This document shows positions 1 through 8,677 of a DNA stretch of 64,000 nucleotides, piece by piece. The stretch's first letter is position 1. The number at the start of each line of letters is the position of its first letter. The position numbers and the translations under genes were made by a program. Under the pieces are notes generated by a model. That model was not told the DNA's origin, searched no databases, and saw only the letters and a list, made by a program, of their open reading frames with translations. Source of the stretch: Ekhidna sp051379705 (lineage in GTDB: Bacteria; Bacteroidota; Bacteroidia; Cytophagales; Cyclobacteriaceae); the NCBI RefSeq assembly GCF_051379705.1, contig NZ_CP179868.1:186001-250000 (forward strand). The letters run 5' to 3'.

Positions 1-1
1 T

Positions 2-1474
2 AATGATATAGATGAAAGTGAGCTTTCCCGAAATGATACCATTTACTTAATCAATCAAATACAAGGAAGACTAGCTGCTGCTGGAATGAAAGCCGGTGAC
101 AATATTGCCATAAGCTCCAAGCCTCATTTCGAAGCTCTACTTGTATTTTGGGCAGCTGTTGAAATAGGGGTAGAGGTTTGTATTCTCAATACAGAACTAC
201 CATCTAAGGCTAAATGTGAACTTCTTGAAGAACTAATGCCTATTCTCATTTATGTCGATTCTAATACTTACCTAGAGTTGAGTAATCAGTTTGTTGACAA
301 TGTTATTTTCTTTGATGATGAAAGATTTGATGGAAAGAAAAGTGATTCATTTTCTCATTGGATGGAGGGTGAGACTTCTGAGAGTGAAATCTCGAATTAT
401 CAAGTTTCGTCAGACTCAAATGCCGCAATTCTGTATACATCAGGAACAACCGGGAAGCCAAAGGGAATCAGACTAAGCCATGGAGCACTTTACAGAAGTG
501 GTCAGTTATTTTCAGAGATCTACGGATGGACTCATGAGGATCGACTAATTATGGTTACAGAGTTGGATTCAATGAGCGGCTTGCGAAATGTGGCGGTAGC
601 TACCCAATTTTCAGGAACAACTGTGGTGGTGACAGATTTTAATGAGAATAATCAGGTTTTTTCAATTATTGAAGCAATAAGAAAAAACAAAGTAACTCTG
701 CTGTCTGCCACACCGGCACTTATAAATCAATTAGTTCAATTGGGCGAAAAAATTAGAGGTGATCTCAAATCATTGCGACAAGTAATATGCACTGGGGGAA
801 AACTGACCAAAAAACTAGCCAGCGATTTTGAAAAATGTTATGGACTAAGAATCTATAATTATTATGGATTAACTGAGACTACAGGTCTTTGCATTGGAGA
901 ATATCCCGGTACCGCCTATAGCGAATATGGTTCAATTGGTGTCTCTATAGACTCTGCCACACAAATCGTTGATGATAATGATCAAATACTAGATTTTGAT
1001 GAGGTGGGTCGCCTTAGGATTTTTAACGATCGACTTATGACTGGATACTTCAATGATCAAGATCAATCTAACTTACAAATCAAGAATGGCTGGCTATACA
1101 CAGGAGATCTTGCTACACAAGACAAGAATGGATTCTTTTTCTTAAAAGCTAGAGAGAGGGAGATTGTAAAAGATCCAACTGGCAATATTACCTACCTATC
1201 TGAGGTAGAAGATTGCATATTATCTCACGAAGAAGTTGAAGATGTTGTAGTATGTCCTATAGATCATCATGAAATTGAACAGTTAGTTGCATTTATAATA
1301 CTTAAATCTGATCATAATAGTGATTTAAAAGATAATCTGAGAGTTCACGTAAGCAATCAGCTCGGAAAGTGGAAAAGCCCAATGTTCATGGAATTTATTG
1401 CGAAATTTCCAGTCAATAGTCGAGGCAAGATTGATAAAAAGGCACTGGTTGGTAAACTGCAAGCAGCAAATTGA
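2..1474 (+). CDS. AMP-forming acyl/amino-acid ligase (DltA-like), 5' end outside window
   Basis: Adenylate-forming enzyme that activates a carboxylic acid with ATP for transfer to a carrier thiol. The reading frame is open from base 2, upstream of the first ATG at base 86, and the extra residues (LINQIQGRLAAAGMKAGD) look like the normal N-terminal domain of the family, so the gene begins before the window. The P-loop LYTSGTTGKPKG, the A5 motif YYGLTET and the A7 motif YTGD are present; the C-terminal lysine motif is NSRGKIDKKAL. The stop overlaps the next start (TGATG). It is the first visible gene of an operon with a second ligase/carrier protein, SGNH, MBOAT and microprotein genes, which suggests loading of an acyl or aminoacyl group for export. 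Substrate unknown. Confidence 0.88.
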   Translation, partial: NDIDESELSRNDTIYLINQIQGRLAAAGMKAGDNIAISSKPHFEALLVFWAAVEIGVEVCILNTELPSKAKCELLEELMPILIYVDSNTYLELSNQFVDNVIFFDDERFDGKKSDSFSHWMEGETSESEISNYQVSSDSNAAILYTSGTTGKPKGIRLSHGALYRSGQLFSEIYGWTHEDRLIMVTELDSMSGLRNVAVATQFSGTTVVVTDFNENNQVFSIIEAIRKNKVTLLSATPALINQLVQLGEKIRGDLKSLRQVICTGGKLTKKLASDFEKCYGLRIYNYYGLTETTGLCIGEYPGTAYSEYGSIGVSIDSATQIVDDNDQILDFDEVGRLRIFNDRLMTGYFNDQDQSNLQIKNGWLYTGDLATQDKNGFFFLKAREREIVKDPTGNITYLSEVEDCILSHEEVEDVVVCPIDHHEIEQLVAFIILKSDHNSDLKDNLRVHVSNQLGKWKSPMFMEFIAKFPVNSRGKIDKKALVGKLQAAN

Positions 1475-3300
1475 TGAAAAACTTCAAAGACCTCTTAGAA
1501 AATGATGTAATCGAACCCGTAACAAGGAAGATTTTTTATGTGTCTGAAAATAATTCTTATAACTACGGGAGTTTTATTGAAAGAATTGGTAAAATCACAA
1601 CACTTCTGAATCAAAACGGGGTAGTCCCAGGTGATCGAATACTCGTATCCATAAGCAACGACTATGATATGTTTTGCGTCACTTTTAGTCTAATCCTTAA
1701 TGGAGCGACAGCAGTACTAATTGAGCCGGATACTAAATCGAGACGAGCCAAATCCATAATTGAATCCTCAAGAATACAGGGGTGCTTCGTTAATAAAGAA
1801 AATGTTTCATTGTGGGATCTTCGCGACTACAAACTTGTAGTTGGACTTGATAATGAGCCTGAAAAAAAAGGGGCTCTTCTGAAGAAGCTTCTTAAAAAGA
1901 AACATGATTCGGAAGAGAACCAAACGCTTAATAGTCTACTATCAACCCTTGATTCTAACTTGAATTTGTCAGAGTTCCCAATGCAACAATATGCGGTAAT
2001 TATTTTTACTTCAGGGACCACCTCCAATCCTAAAGGTGTTGTTCTTACACATGGAAACCTTTTGGCGCATTTAGCAACATTATCCATGCAGTATGAGATT
2101 GAAGAAAAATCTGTCATTTCTAATATTCTGCCTTTATATCATGTCGATGGATTATTCCAGGGACCATTTTTAGCATTTTATAATAAGATTACTCTGTCTA
2201 GACCATTTCTCTTTGAGGTTCCTAGGATTGAAGAACTATTGCACTCCTTTTACAAATACAAGGTTTCTCATTTTTTTAGTGTCCCAACAATGCTCTCATT
2301 TATCAATCAATTTGGTATGACTTTAAGTGACAGCTTTGATACTGAACATTTCAAATATGTCATTTCAAGCGCAGGTCATTTAGATAAATCGATCTGGAGT
2401 AACTTCATGAAAAGATTCAATGTCCGTGTTGTCAATGTCTATGGACTCACAGAATCTGTTGCAGGAGGCTTTTTTTGCGGACCTTCTGATGACACCTGGA
2501 GAATAGGTTCAATTGGAAAACCAGTAGACATAGAGGTCTCTATTGTGGATGAGAATGAGAACCCGGTAAGAGAAGGTCAAATAGGTGAACTCCTCCTGAG
2601 AGGCGATAATATTATGAAATCTTATTTGACGGCCTCTGAAAATCCAGATGAAAATGGATGGTTCCATACTGGTGATTTAGTTTCCAGGGACAAAGAAGGT
2701 TTCTTTTACATTAAGGGACGTAAGAAAAACGTAATCGTTAAGGGAGGTGTAAATGTCTACCCTGAAGAAGTTATTGAAATACTTATGCTTCATTCTGATA
2801 TAGATGAAGCATTTGTATATGGTGAGTCAGATGATGTGTGGGGTGAAAAGACGATTGCCGTGATAGTCAAATCTTCATCATCAACTCTTACTGCTCAGGA
2901 TGTTATTCAGCACTGCAGAGACTACATGCACCAGGTTAATGTACCAGATCAGATTCATTTTTTAAGCCAATTTCCAAGAGGGAAATCGGGCAAAGTGAAA
3001 ATTGAGCAAGTAAGAGCTGCTGTAGTTGAAATGGATTTTAGAGAGATTGGTGATGCGGAAACACCACTCAAAGAGAACATGCTTAAAATAGCTAATGAGT
3101 GTTTTGGAACAACTATTTCTGAGGACAGAATAAACGCCCCATCTCATTCGATTCAAGGATGGAATTCACTTGAGCATTTGCACTTTGCGACTGAGATTGA
3201 AAAATCTTACAAAATAGAACTCAATACGCGTGACATCATGAACATTACAAGTATATCATCAGCGATATCAATAGTATCTAAAAAACTAGAAAATCAATGA
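1474..3300 (+). CDS. AMP-forming ligase fused to a C-terminal acyl/peptidyl carrier domain
   Basis: A 608-residue two-domain protein. Residues about 1-515 form an adenylation domain with IFTSGTTSNPKG, YGLTES, FHTGD and GRKKNVIVKGG, ending in GKSGKVKIEQV. Residues about 530-608 form a carrier-protein helix bundle; the phosphopantetheine site is S565 in GWNSLEHL (Asn in place of the usual Asp before Ser). The protein could thus activate a substrate and hold it as a thioester, doing the jobs of DltA and DltC. A TTG lies one codon upstream, but the ATG at 1474 overlaps the previous stop as TGATG and is the better start. It overlaps the next gene by ATGA, a sign of translational coupling. Why the operon has two ligases is unclear. 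Confidence 0.88.
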   Translation: MKNFKDLLENDVIEPVTRKIFYVSENNSYNYGSFIERIGKITTLLNQNGVVPGDRILVSISNDYDMFCVTFSLILNGATAVLIEPDTKSRRAKSIIESSRIQGCFVNKENVSLWDLRDYKLVVGLDNEPEKKGALLKKLLKKKHDSEENQTLNSLLSTLDSNLNLSEFPMQQYAVIIFTSGTTSNPKGVVLTHGNLLAHLATLSMQYEIEEKSVISNILPLYHVDGLFQGPFLAFYNKITLSRPFLFEVPRIEELLHSFYKYKVSHFFSVPTMLSFINQFGMTLSDSFDTEHFKYVISSAGHLDKSIWSNFMKRFNVRVVNVYGLTESVAGGFFCGPSDDTWRIGSIGKPVDIEVSIVDENENPVREGQIGELLLRGDNIMKSYLTASENPDENGWFHTGDLVSRDKEGFFYIKGRKKNVIVKGGVNVYPEEVIEILMLHSDIDEAFVYGESDDVWGEKTIAVIVKSSSSTLTAQDVIQHCRDYMHQVNVPDQIHFLSQFPRGKSGKVKIEQVRAAVVEMDFREIGDAETPLKENMLKIANECFGTTISEDRINAPSHSIQGWNSLEHLHFATEIEKSYKIELNTRDIMNITSISSAISIVSKKLENQ

Positions 3301-4187
3301 AGTATCCGCCCTTGCGATTGTGGGTGATTACAGTTACGATTCTAGCCACCACCGTTTTGACTTTATACCATTTTAAAAGTGACATTCGTCGGTCACTTTT
3401 TAACAAATCAGTTGAAGTCGCCTTTGATAATGCTGTAGCAACTGATGGAGGTGTGAAAGTAGTCTTATTGGGATCTTCGCATATTAAAGAAAGTATAAGT
3501 GATCCAGATGTGCTTTCCCGTATGGCCAATCAAAATGACAGCAACGTTAATTATTCATTTGTGAAGATTACAAGAGGTTCTGGCATGCTCGAAGATTACT
3601 CGCAAAATAAATTTTTGATGGATAAGATTAACAGCTACGATCCGACCTACATTATCATACAAGAATCCATTTCTTTTTTCAACCGAAAGAGAACCCTATA
3701 CTCCCTTGGTTTACAGAACGACATTCAACTTTTTTGGCATTTAAAAGCACTATATGATAATACGGCCTATCTAAAAAAGATGGCAAACTCAGCAAATTGC
3801 GACATTGGCGATTCAACCTTAAAAGGTCACCAAGGGATATTACCTGCAAAACGAGTAAGAAGCATGGACAACACACTAAGTGACTTTATTAAAAGGCTAA
3901 ACCGTAAAACAATTATCCTGCACATACCTTTGCCGATTACCATTGAGAGAAAATTGGATTCTGTTAGAAATACCTCAAAATATGCCTCCTTGTTTAAACA
4001 AGAACAAGCTCTAAGCAACTTTTCAGTCTTCTGGTTTGAAAGACCAATGCCACATAAATTTTACTATGATAGAAGTCATATGAATAATATGGGAGAAGAT
4101 ATATACACTAAATGGTTCATCGAAACGCTCCACCAATTTCATCTAACTCAATTAGCTGATAAAATCAATGATGCAAGATCTCTTTAG
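3297..4187 (+). CDS. SGNH-fold, DltD-like acyltransferase/esterase, membrane anchored
   Basis: A 296-residue protein with an N-terminal membrane segment (residues about 7-25) and a periplasmic SGNH-type domain. The nucleophile block is VVLLGSSHIKES (GSS at 59-61) and the late block is YYDRSHMNNMGEDIYT, matching the DxxH-x-x-x-x-G arrangement of DltD and AlgX/AlgJ-type partners of MBOAT transporters. In Dlt systems DltD takes the acyl group from the membrane side and passes it to the polymer. The gene overlaps both neighbours (ATGA at 3297; 20 bp with the MBOAT gene). Family membership is inferred from the motifs and the MBOAT neighbour. Confidence 0.75.
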   Translation: MKYPPLRLWVITVTILATTVLTLYHFKSDIRRSLFNKSVEVAFDNAVATDGGVKVVLLGSSHIKESISDPDVLSRMANQNDSNVNYSFVKITRGSGMLEDYSQNKFLMDKINSYDPTYIIIQESISFFNRKRTLYSLGLQNDIQLFWHLKALYDNTAYLKKMANSANCDIGDSTLKGHQGILPAKRVRSMDNTLSDFIKRLNRKTIILHIPLPITIERKLDSVRNTSKYASLFKQEQALSNFSVFWFERPMPHKFYYDRSHMNNMGEDIYTKWFIETLHQFHLTQLADKINDARSL

Positions 4188-5295
4188 TTTCATTGGATTT
4201 TCATTCTTCGTAGTGATTTTGATATGGGTTAGCAGAGAAAAGTATCAACTGAGCATAATAGGATTTTCATGCTTGCTATTTATTGGCTATTTCGATTTCT
4301 TGTCCTGTGCGATCTTGATCATTTCAAGTACAATGACATGGTTTCTTTCTCGAAAAGCATATAGGTATCATTATTTGATTATTGTCCTTATCGCTTGTCT
4401 AACAATAGTGTTTACAGCATTTAAGTTAAGAGCAACACTTGAACAAGGTATGTTCAGTGCCGCGCTTCCTCTTGGAATGTCTTTTTACATTTTTAGACTA
4501 TTACACTATGTAATAGAAGTGTATAAAGGCAATCTGAAAAATCTGACCTACAGTTTGTTTCTTTCTTACATGTTTTATCTACCAGTAATTATCGTTGGCC
4601 CAATCATTAGAGTTGAAGATTGGGTGAAGGAAATCAAGCGAAGGAGGTGGGATTCTCAATTATTTTCAGCAGGACTTGAGCGCATTTTATATGGATTGGT
4701 AAAAATCATAGTTTTAGGTAACTATTTATTCTCAGCAAAACTGGCAAACTATATATCCAACATTTCCGATGACCATGAATGGTTAGCAAACTATCTGGAC
4801 TGCCTGAGATATTCTGGTAATTCATATATGCAATTTGCAGGTTACTCAGATATAGCGATCGGGTTTTCAATGCTATTGGGGATACGCTTGATGGAAAACT
4901 TCAACTATCCATTTTTAGCAGCCAACATAAATGATTTTTGGAAGAGATGGCACATTTCATTATCTCAATGGTGTAGAGATTATATTTTCACTCCAATCGC
5001 CTCTTCCACACGCCTTCCGACAATTGCTATTCTCATTTCTATGCTGGTATTAGGACTCTGGCATGAAATATCCCCGCGATATATCCTCTGGGCTTCATTT
5101 CATGGACTCGGTATTGTTATTTGGAATTTATACAACAGATATGTGAAAATCGCATTTCAAGGAGTTGCGCTTAAGCTTTATGATGGAATAGCGATGTTTG
5201 TAACATTTAATTTTGTAATCATAAGCTTTATTTGGGTGAAAGAAACATCCATAGAAGCATCTCTAAATGCATTTAGAATATTACTTGGATTTTAG
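4168..5295 (+). CDS. MBOAT-family membrane O-acyltransferase (DltB/AlgI-like)
   Basis: A 375-residue polytopic membrane protein. It has the family landmarks PLGMSFYIFRLLHYVIEVYKG, GPIIRVEDW, QFAGYSDIAIGFSMLLGI, FWKRWHISLSQWCRDYIF with H262, and LGLWHEISPRYILWASFHG with the second histidine H299. These two histidines correspond to the conserved pair of DltB. MBOAT proteins of this branch move acyl or D-alanyl groups from a cytoplasmic carrier thioester across the membrane. It is about the usual DltB length. The gene starts inside the SGNH gene and is followed 12 nt later by the microprotein gene, completing the Dlt-like set. Confidence 0.92.
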   Translation: MMQDLFSFIGFSFFVVILIWVSREKYQLSIIGFSCLLFIGYFDFLSCAILIISSTMTWFLSRKAYRYHYLIIVLIACLTIVFTAFKLRATLEQGMFSAALPLGMSFYIFRLLHYVIEVYKGNLKNLTYSLFLSYMFYLPVIIVGPIIRVEDWVKEIKRRRWDSQLFSAGLERILYGLVKIIVLGNYLFSAKLANYISNISDDHEWLANYLDCLRYSGNSYMQFAGYSDIAIGFSMLLGIRLMENFNYPFLAANINDFWKRWHISLSQWCRDYIFTPIASSTRLPTIAILISMLVLGLWHEISPRYILWASFHGLGIVIWNLYNRYVKIAFQGVALKLYDGIAMFVTFNFVIISFIWVKETSIEASLNAFRILLGF

Positions 5296-5307
5296 CTATT
5301 GTAAAAA

Positions 5308-5445
5308 ATGTACCAATTTTTAAGAACATATTTAGGTGAGAAATTAGCCAAAATCGGAATTGTGCTTTGGTATGTTTCTTTAGGATTATTAGTCTTCTAT
5401 TTCCTGTCTGCATCACCCGGCGAATTTCGTTATCTTAATTATTAA
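5308..5445 (+). CDS. DltX-like 45-residue membrane microprotein ending in FRYLNY
   Basis: A short ORF starting 12 nt after the MBOAT stop. It encodes a basic N-terminus, one membrane helix (about residues 15-34, from AKIGIVLWYV to VFYFLSA) and a short tail that ends GEFRYLNY. Known DltX proteins are about 45-50 residues, have one TM helix and end in an aromatic motif of the form FxYxxF, whose tyrosine is reported to carry the acyl group between DltB and DltD. FRYLNY fits F-x-Y-x-x-aromatic at the extreme C-terminus. The size, topology, tail and position all point the same way. I found it by translating the gap; it is short enough to be missed by automatic calling. Confidence 0.8.
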   Translation: MYQFLRTYLGEKLAKIGIVLWYVSLGLLVFYFLSASPGEFRYLNY

Positions 5446-5457
5446 GAATCTCTCGAC

Positions 5458-6057
5458 TCAATCCAGAACTGCAATTAGCTTATTAAAATAGTCGCTGCTT
5501 AGTGTTTTATAATGGCCAAACGTATAATTCTCAACGGTCGCGTTGCTCGATGAGAAGTAGTTATTTATCGCTTCATACAATTCAGATTTACTTAAAACAC
5601 CATCCTTGTTAACGTCCAGTTGCTTAAATGCAAATATGATGTTTGCTCTGTTCAACCCTAAAATTCGATACAATGCTTCAAACTCATCAAAATCGATGAC
5701 ACCATCACCATTTTGATCAAACAGATCAAATAAGAACCTTACCGCAGAAATAGAGAACCAACGAATGAAATAGGATTCTTTATCTGCATCATTTGTTTTC
5801 CTAATTATATTAACCCATTCCAAAATATTGATCTTACGGCCTTTACCTTTGGTAGCCTCAATGAGCAGCTTATCAAAGTTTTTAAGAGTAACATATCGCA
5901 GGTGATTAACTTCTGACTTTGTAAACTGATCGGGTTTGGCTGCCACAAGTCGATCGATAATCTCATCCATATCGGCCGGTTCTAATACGCCATCACGATT
6001 TACATCAAGCGCATAGAAAAAGAAAACCCACTTTTTTATTATATCCTTTAGTTCCAA
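5458..6057 (-). CDS. EF-hand calcium-binding protein
   Basis: A 199-residue cytosolic-looking protein without a signal peptide. Three clear 12-residue EF loops are seen: DVNRDGVLEPAD (residues 18-29), DQNGDGVIDFDE (around 115-126) and DVNKDGVLSKSE (around 149-160); a fourth degenerate hand may sit between the first and second. The arrangement resembles calerythrin and sarcoplasmic calcium-binding proteins, which buffer or sense calcium. It faces the MBOAT operon tail to tail with about 12 nt between stops. Its target is unknown. Confidence 0.85.
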   Translation of the reverse strand: MELKDIIKKWVFFFYALDVNRDGVLEPADMDEIIDRLVAAKPDQFTKSEVNHLRYVTLKNFDKLLIEATKGKGRKINILEWVNIIRKTNDADKESYFIRWFSISAVRFLFDLFDQNGDGVIDFDEFEALYRILGLNRANIIFAFKQLDVNKDGVLSKSELYEAINNYFSSSNATVENYTFGHYKTLSSDYFNKLIAVLD

Positions 6058-6266
6058 TTTTTTTTATTCTGGTTTCTAAGCTATTAAAGGTTGATGACAT
6101 ATAAACCTTATTTAGGCCAATCAATTAAAATTTGAGATGGCCCGGCCAATGAGTATATGATAGCTATTATATAAACCTAAGTATAGATATACCATTTGAA
6201 ACTCAGAGCGCTCATGCAACTATATTCGCTTACCTTTAATCAAATCATCCTAAATGAAAGCGGACT

Positions 6267-7703
6267 ATGGAAAAAATCAGTTTTGAGCAGTACGACACAA
6301 AAAATTTCTTTGATGAAATGTTTGATGCTGAGATGAAAATTCGTCCGCATTATGAGCTATTTCGAAAGCGGATTGAAAAAATGGATTGGAAGAAACTCAA
6401 CTTTCTCCAACATGCCACAGACAGAGCTCAGCTGTCTTTAGGCATGACCTTTAACGTATACAGCGATAATCAAGGTGTCGAGCGAATCTTACATTTAGAC
6501 ATTATTCCTCGCATAATTTCAGGAGCTGATTGGGACAAACTTGAAAAAGGATTAGCCCAGCGAATCACCGCCTTGAATATGTTCATTGCTGATATATACG
6601 GAGATCAGAAAGTATTGAAGGATAAAATTATTCCATCAGAGCTGATTACCTCAAGTGCTTGCTATTTGAAACAGTGTATCGGATTGAAACCACCAGAGAA
6701 TGTGTGGTGCCACATCACAGGATCTGATATGATAAGAGGAGACGATGACGAATTTTATGTATTGGAAGATAATCTAAGATGTCCATCAGGTGTTTCTTAC
6801 ATGCTTGAAAATCGAGAAATTTTAAAGCGCACGTTTCCTGAACTATTCGAAAAACTCAAAGTAAGACCCGTTCATAATTATGCGCATTATCTGCGTGATA
6901 TGATGGAGTCATTAACTCCTAATTCATCACCAAACCTTGCCGTCCTGACACCCGGAACATACAATTCAGCATATTTTGAACATTCATATCTAGCTCAACA
7001 AATGGGAGCTGAGCTTGTCGAAGGAAGAGATTTGGTGGTTCAAGACGATCATGTATACATGATTACAACGGCTGGACTAAAAAAATTAGATGTAATCTAT
7101 CGAAGAGTAGACGATGGCTTTATTGATCCACTGGTTTTCAATAAGGATTCAATGCTTGGTACACCTGGATTATTCGAAGCATACCGAAAAGGTAATGTCG
7201 TGTTAGTAAATGCGCCTGGTACCGGAGTGGCTGACGACAAGGCTGTTTATGCATATATTCCTAGAATCATCAAATACTATCTTGGAGAAGAGGCAATCTT
7301 GAAAAACGTGAAGACGTACATCTGTGACGAACCTGATCAGATGAAATACGTGATTGAAAATATTGGAGACCTGGTTGTAAAACAGACCGATGCATCTGGC
7401 GGTTATGGTATGTTAATTGGCCCAAAATCTACCAAAGAAGAACAGGCAGAATTTGTAAAAAAAATCAAAGCAAAACCAAGAAATTATATTGCTCAGCCAA
7501 CAATTAATTTATCTCGTGTTCCTACACTGACTGACGAAACAATTGAAGGCCGGCATGTAGATTTAAGGCCATATATCCTGTATGGCAAAGAGATGAAAAT
7601 AGTGCCCGGAGCGTTGACCAGAGTGGCTCTGAAGAAAGGTTCACTTGTAGTTAACTCCTCTCAAGGTGGGGGGAGTAAAGATACCTGGATATTAGACTCA
7701 TAG
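6267..7703 (+). CDS. Circularly permuted ATP-grasp type 2 protein (DUF404/DUF407, COG2308)
   Basis: A 478-residue protein of the family that forms amide bonds with ATP. Recognisable blocks are GMTFNVYSD, LHLDIIPRII, ALNMFIADIYGDQKVLKD, FYVLEDNLRCPSGVSYMLENR, VIYRRVDDGFIDPL, NAPGTGVADDKAVYAYIP, VVKQTDASGGYGMLIGP and HVDLRPYILYGKE. It is the usual length. Comparative genomics by others places this family with alpha-E proteins and peptidase or transglutaminase genes as a putative small-peptide ligation system. Here the alpha-E gene follows after 2 nt and a metallopeptidase and kinase-like gene come next. The product is unknown. Confidence 0.92.
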   Translation: MEKISFEQYDTKNFFDEMFDAEMKIRPHYELFRKRIEKMDWKKLNFLQHATDRAQLSLGMTFNVYSDNQGVERILHLDIIPRIISGADWDKLEKGLAQRITALNMFIADIYGDQKVLKDKIIPSELITSSACYLKQCIGLKPPENVWCHITGSDMIRGDDDEFYVLEDNLRCPSGVSYMLENREILKRTFPELFEKLKVRPVHNYAHYLRDMMESLTPNSSPNLAVLTPGTYNSAYFEHSYLAQQMGAELVEGRDLVVQDDHVYMITTAGLKKLDVIYRRVDDGFIDPLVFNKDSMLGTPGLFEAYRKGNVVLVNAPGTGVADDKAVYAYIPRIIKYYLGEEAILKNVKTYICDEPDQMKYVIENIGDLVVKQTDASGGYGMLIGPKSTKEEQAEFVKKIKAKPRNYIAQPTINLSRVPTLTDETIEGRHVDLRPYILYGKEMKIVPGALTRVALKKGSLVVNSSQGGGSKDTWILDS

Positions 7704-7705
7704 AT

Positions 7706-8677
7706 ATGTTAAGTAGAGTAGCAAATTCAATTTATTGGATGAATAGATACTTAGAGCGTGCCGAGAATTACGCCCGCTTTATGGACGTAAACTACAACCT
7801 CTCTTTGGAAATGCATCCTGATATATCTGAGCAGTGGAAGCCGCTAGTAGTCACCACCGGAGATTGGGATACGTACGAATCAATACACGGAGATGCTGAC
7901 AAGAAAAAGATAATTTACTTTCTTGGCTTTGACTCCAACAATGCCAACTCCATTCTTAATTGTGTAACCAATGCTAGAGAAAATGGGCGTGCAATTCGAC
8001 CCGAAATAACCCGGGAAGTTTGGGAACGAATAAATGGGTTGTACTACAAGATGAAAGAGGGTGTGGAGAAGAAAGTATGGACAAGAAAAGATCCACGCAA
8101 GTTTTTCCTGGAGGTAAGAGAAAGCTGTCAAATGCTGGCAGGCATTTATGATACAACAATATCACGTACAGAAGGCTGGCATTTTGGGAAGTTGGGACAG
8201 TTCATAGAGCGTGCCGATAAGACCTCTCGTGTTTTGGATGTAAAATATCATATGTTGCTTCCTAGTGCAACAGAAGTTGGGACACCAGTGGATTTAGTAC
8301 AATGGTCAGCCATGCTCAAATCAGTAAGTGCCTACGACATGTATCGCAAAAAATATGGAAAGATTAATCCTTCCAGTATTTGTGAGTTCCTGATATTTGA
8401 CCGAAACTTCCCACGATCGATCTTGAACTGTGTTGAGCAAGCTCACCAATCTTTAGAGACCATATCAGGAAGTGACGAACAACAGTTAAATGCTGCAAGC
8501 AAACAACTAGGAATGCTCATGGCTCATTTGAACTACACAGATGTTCAAGAAGTACTTTCCAGTGGTCTGCATGAATTTCTAGATGAGATTCAACAAAAAC
8601 TAAATAAAGTCTCGGAGGCAACTTTTGAAACCTTCTTTTCAACCCAAAACATTCTGAATAGGCATACGACCAAATGA
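7706..8677 (+). CDS. Alpha-E domain protein (DUF403, COG2307)
   Basis: A 323-residue all-helical protein. It starts with the family hallmark MLSRVANSIYWMNRYLERAENYARF and repeats the ERA motif in FIERADKTSRVLDVKYH; the C-terminal half has the typical CEFLIFDRNFPRSILNCV. The biochemical role is unsettled; it almost always accompanies the circularly permuted ATP-grasp protein and is presumed to act with it. It starts 2 nt after that gene and ends in an ATGA overlap with the metallopeptidase gene. Confidence 0.92.
   Translation: MLSRVANSIYWMNRYLERAENYARFMDVNYNLSLEMHPDISEQWKPLVVTTGDWDTYESIHGDADKKKIIYFLGFDSNNANSILNCVTNARENGRAIRPEITREVWERINGLYYKMKEGVEKKVWTRKDPRKFFLEVRESCQMLAGIYDTTISRTEGWHFGKLGQFIERADKTSRVLDVKYHMLLPSATEVGTPVDLVQWSAMLKSVSAYDMYRKKYGKINPSSICEFLIFDRNFPRSILNCVEQAHQSLETISGSDEQQLNAASKQLGMLMAHLNYTDVQEVLSSGLHEFLDEIQQKLNKVSEATFETFFSTQNILNRHTTK

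Noticed and set aside
1827..2117. Antisense ORF within the second ligase gene
   Set aside because: Shadow of a strong coding region with adenylation motifs on the plus strand.
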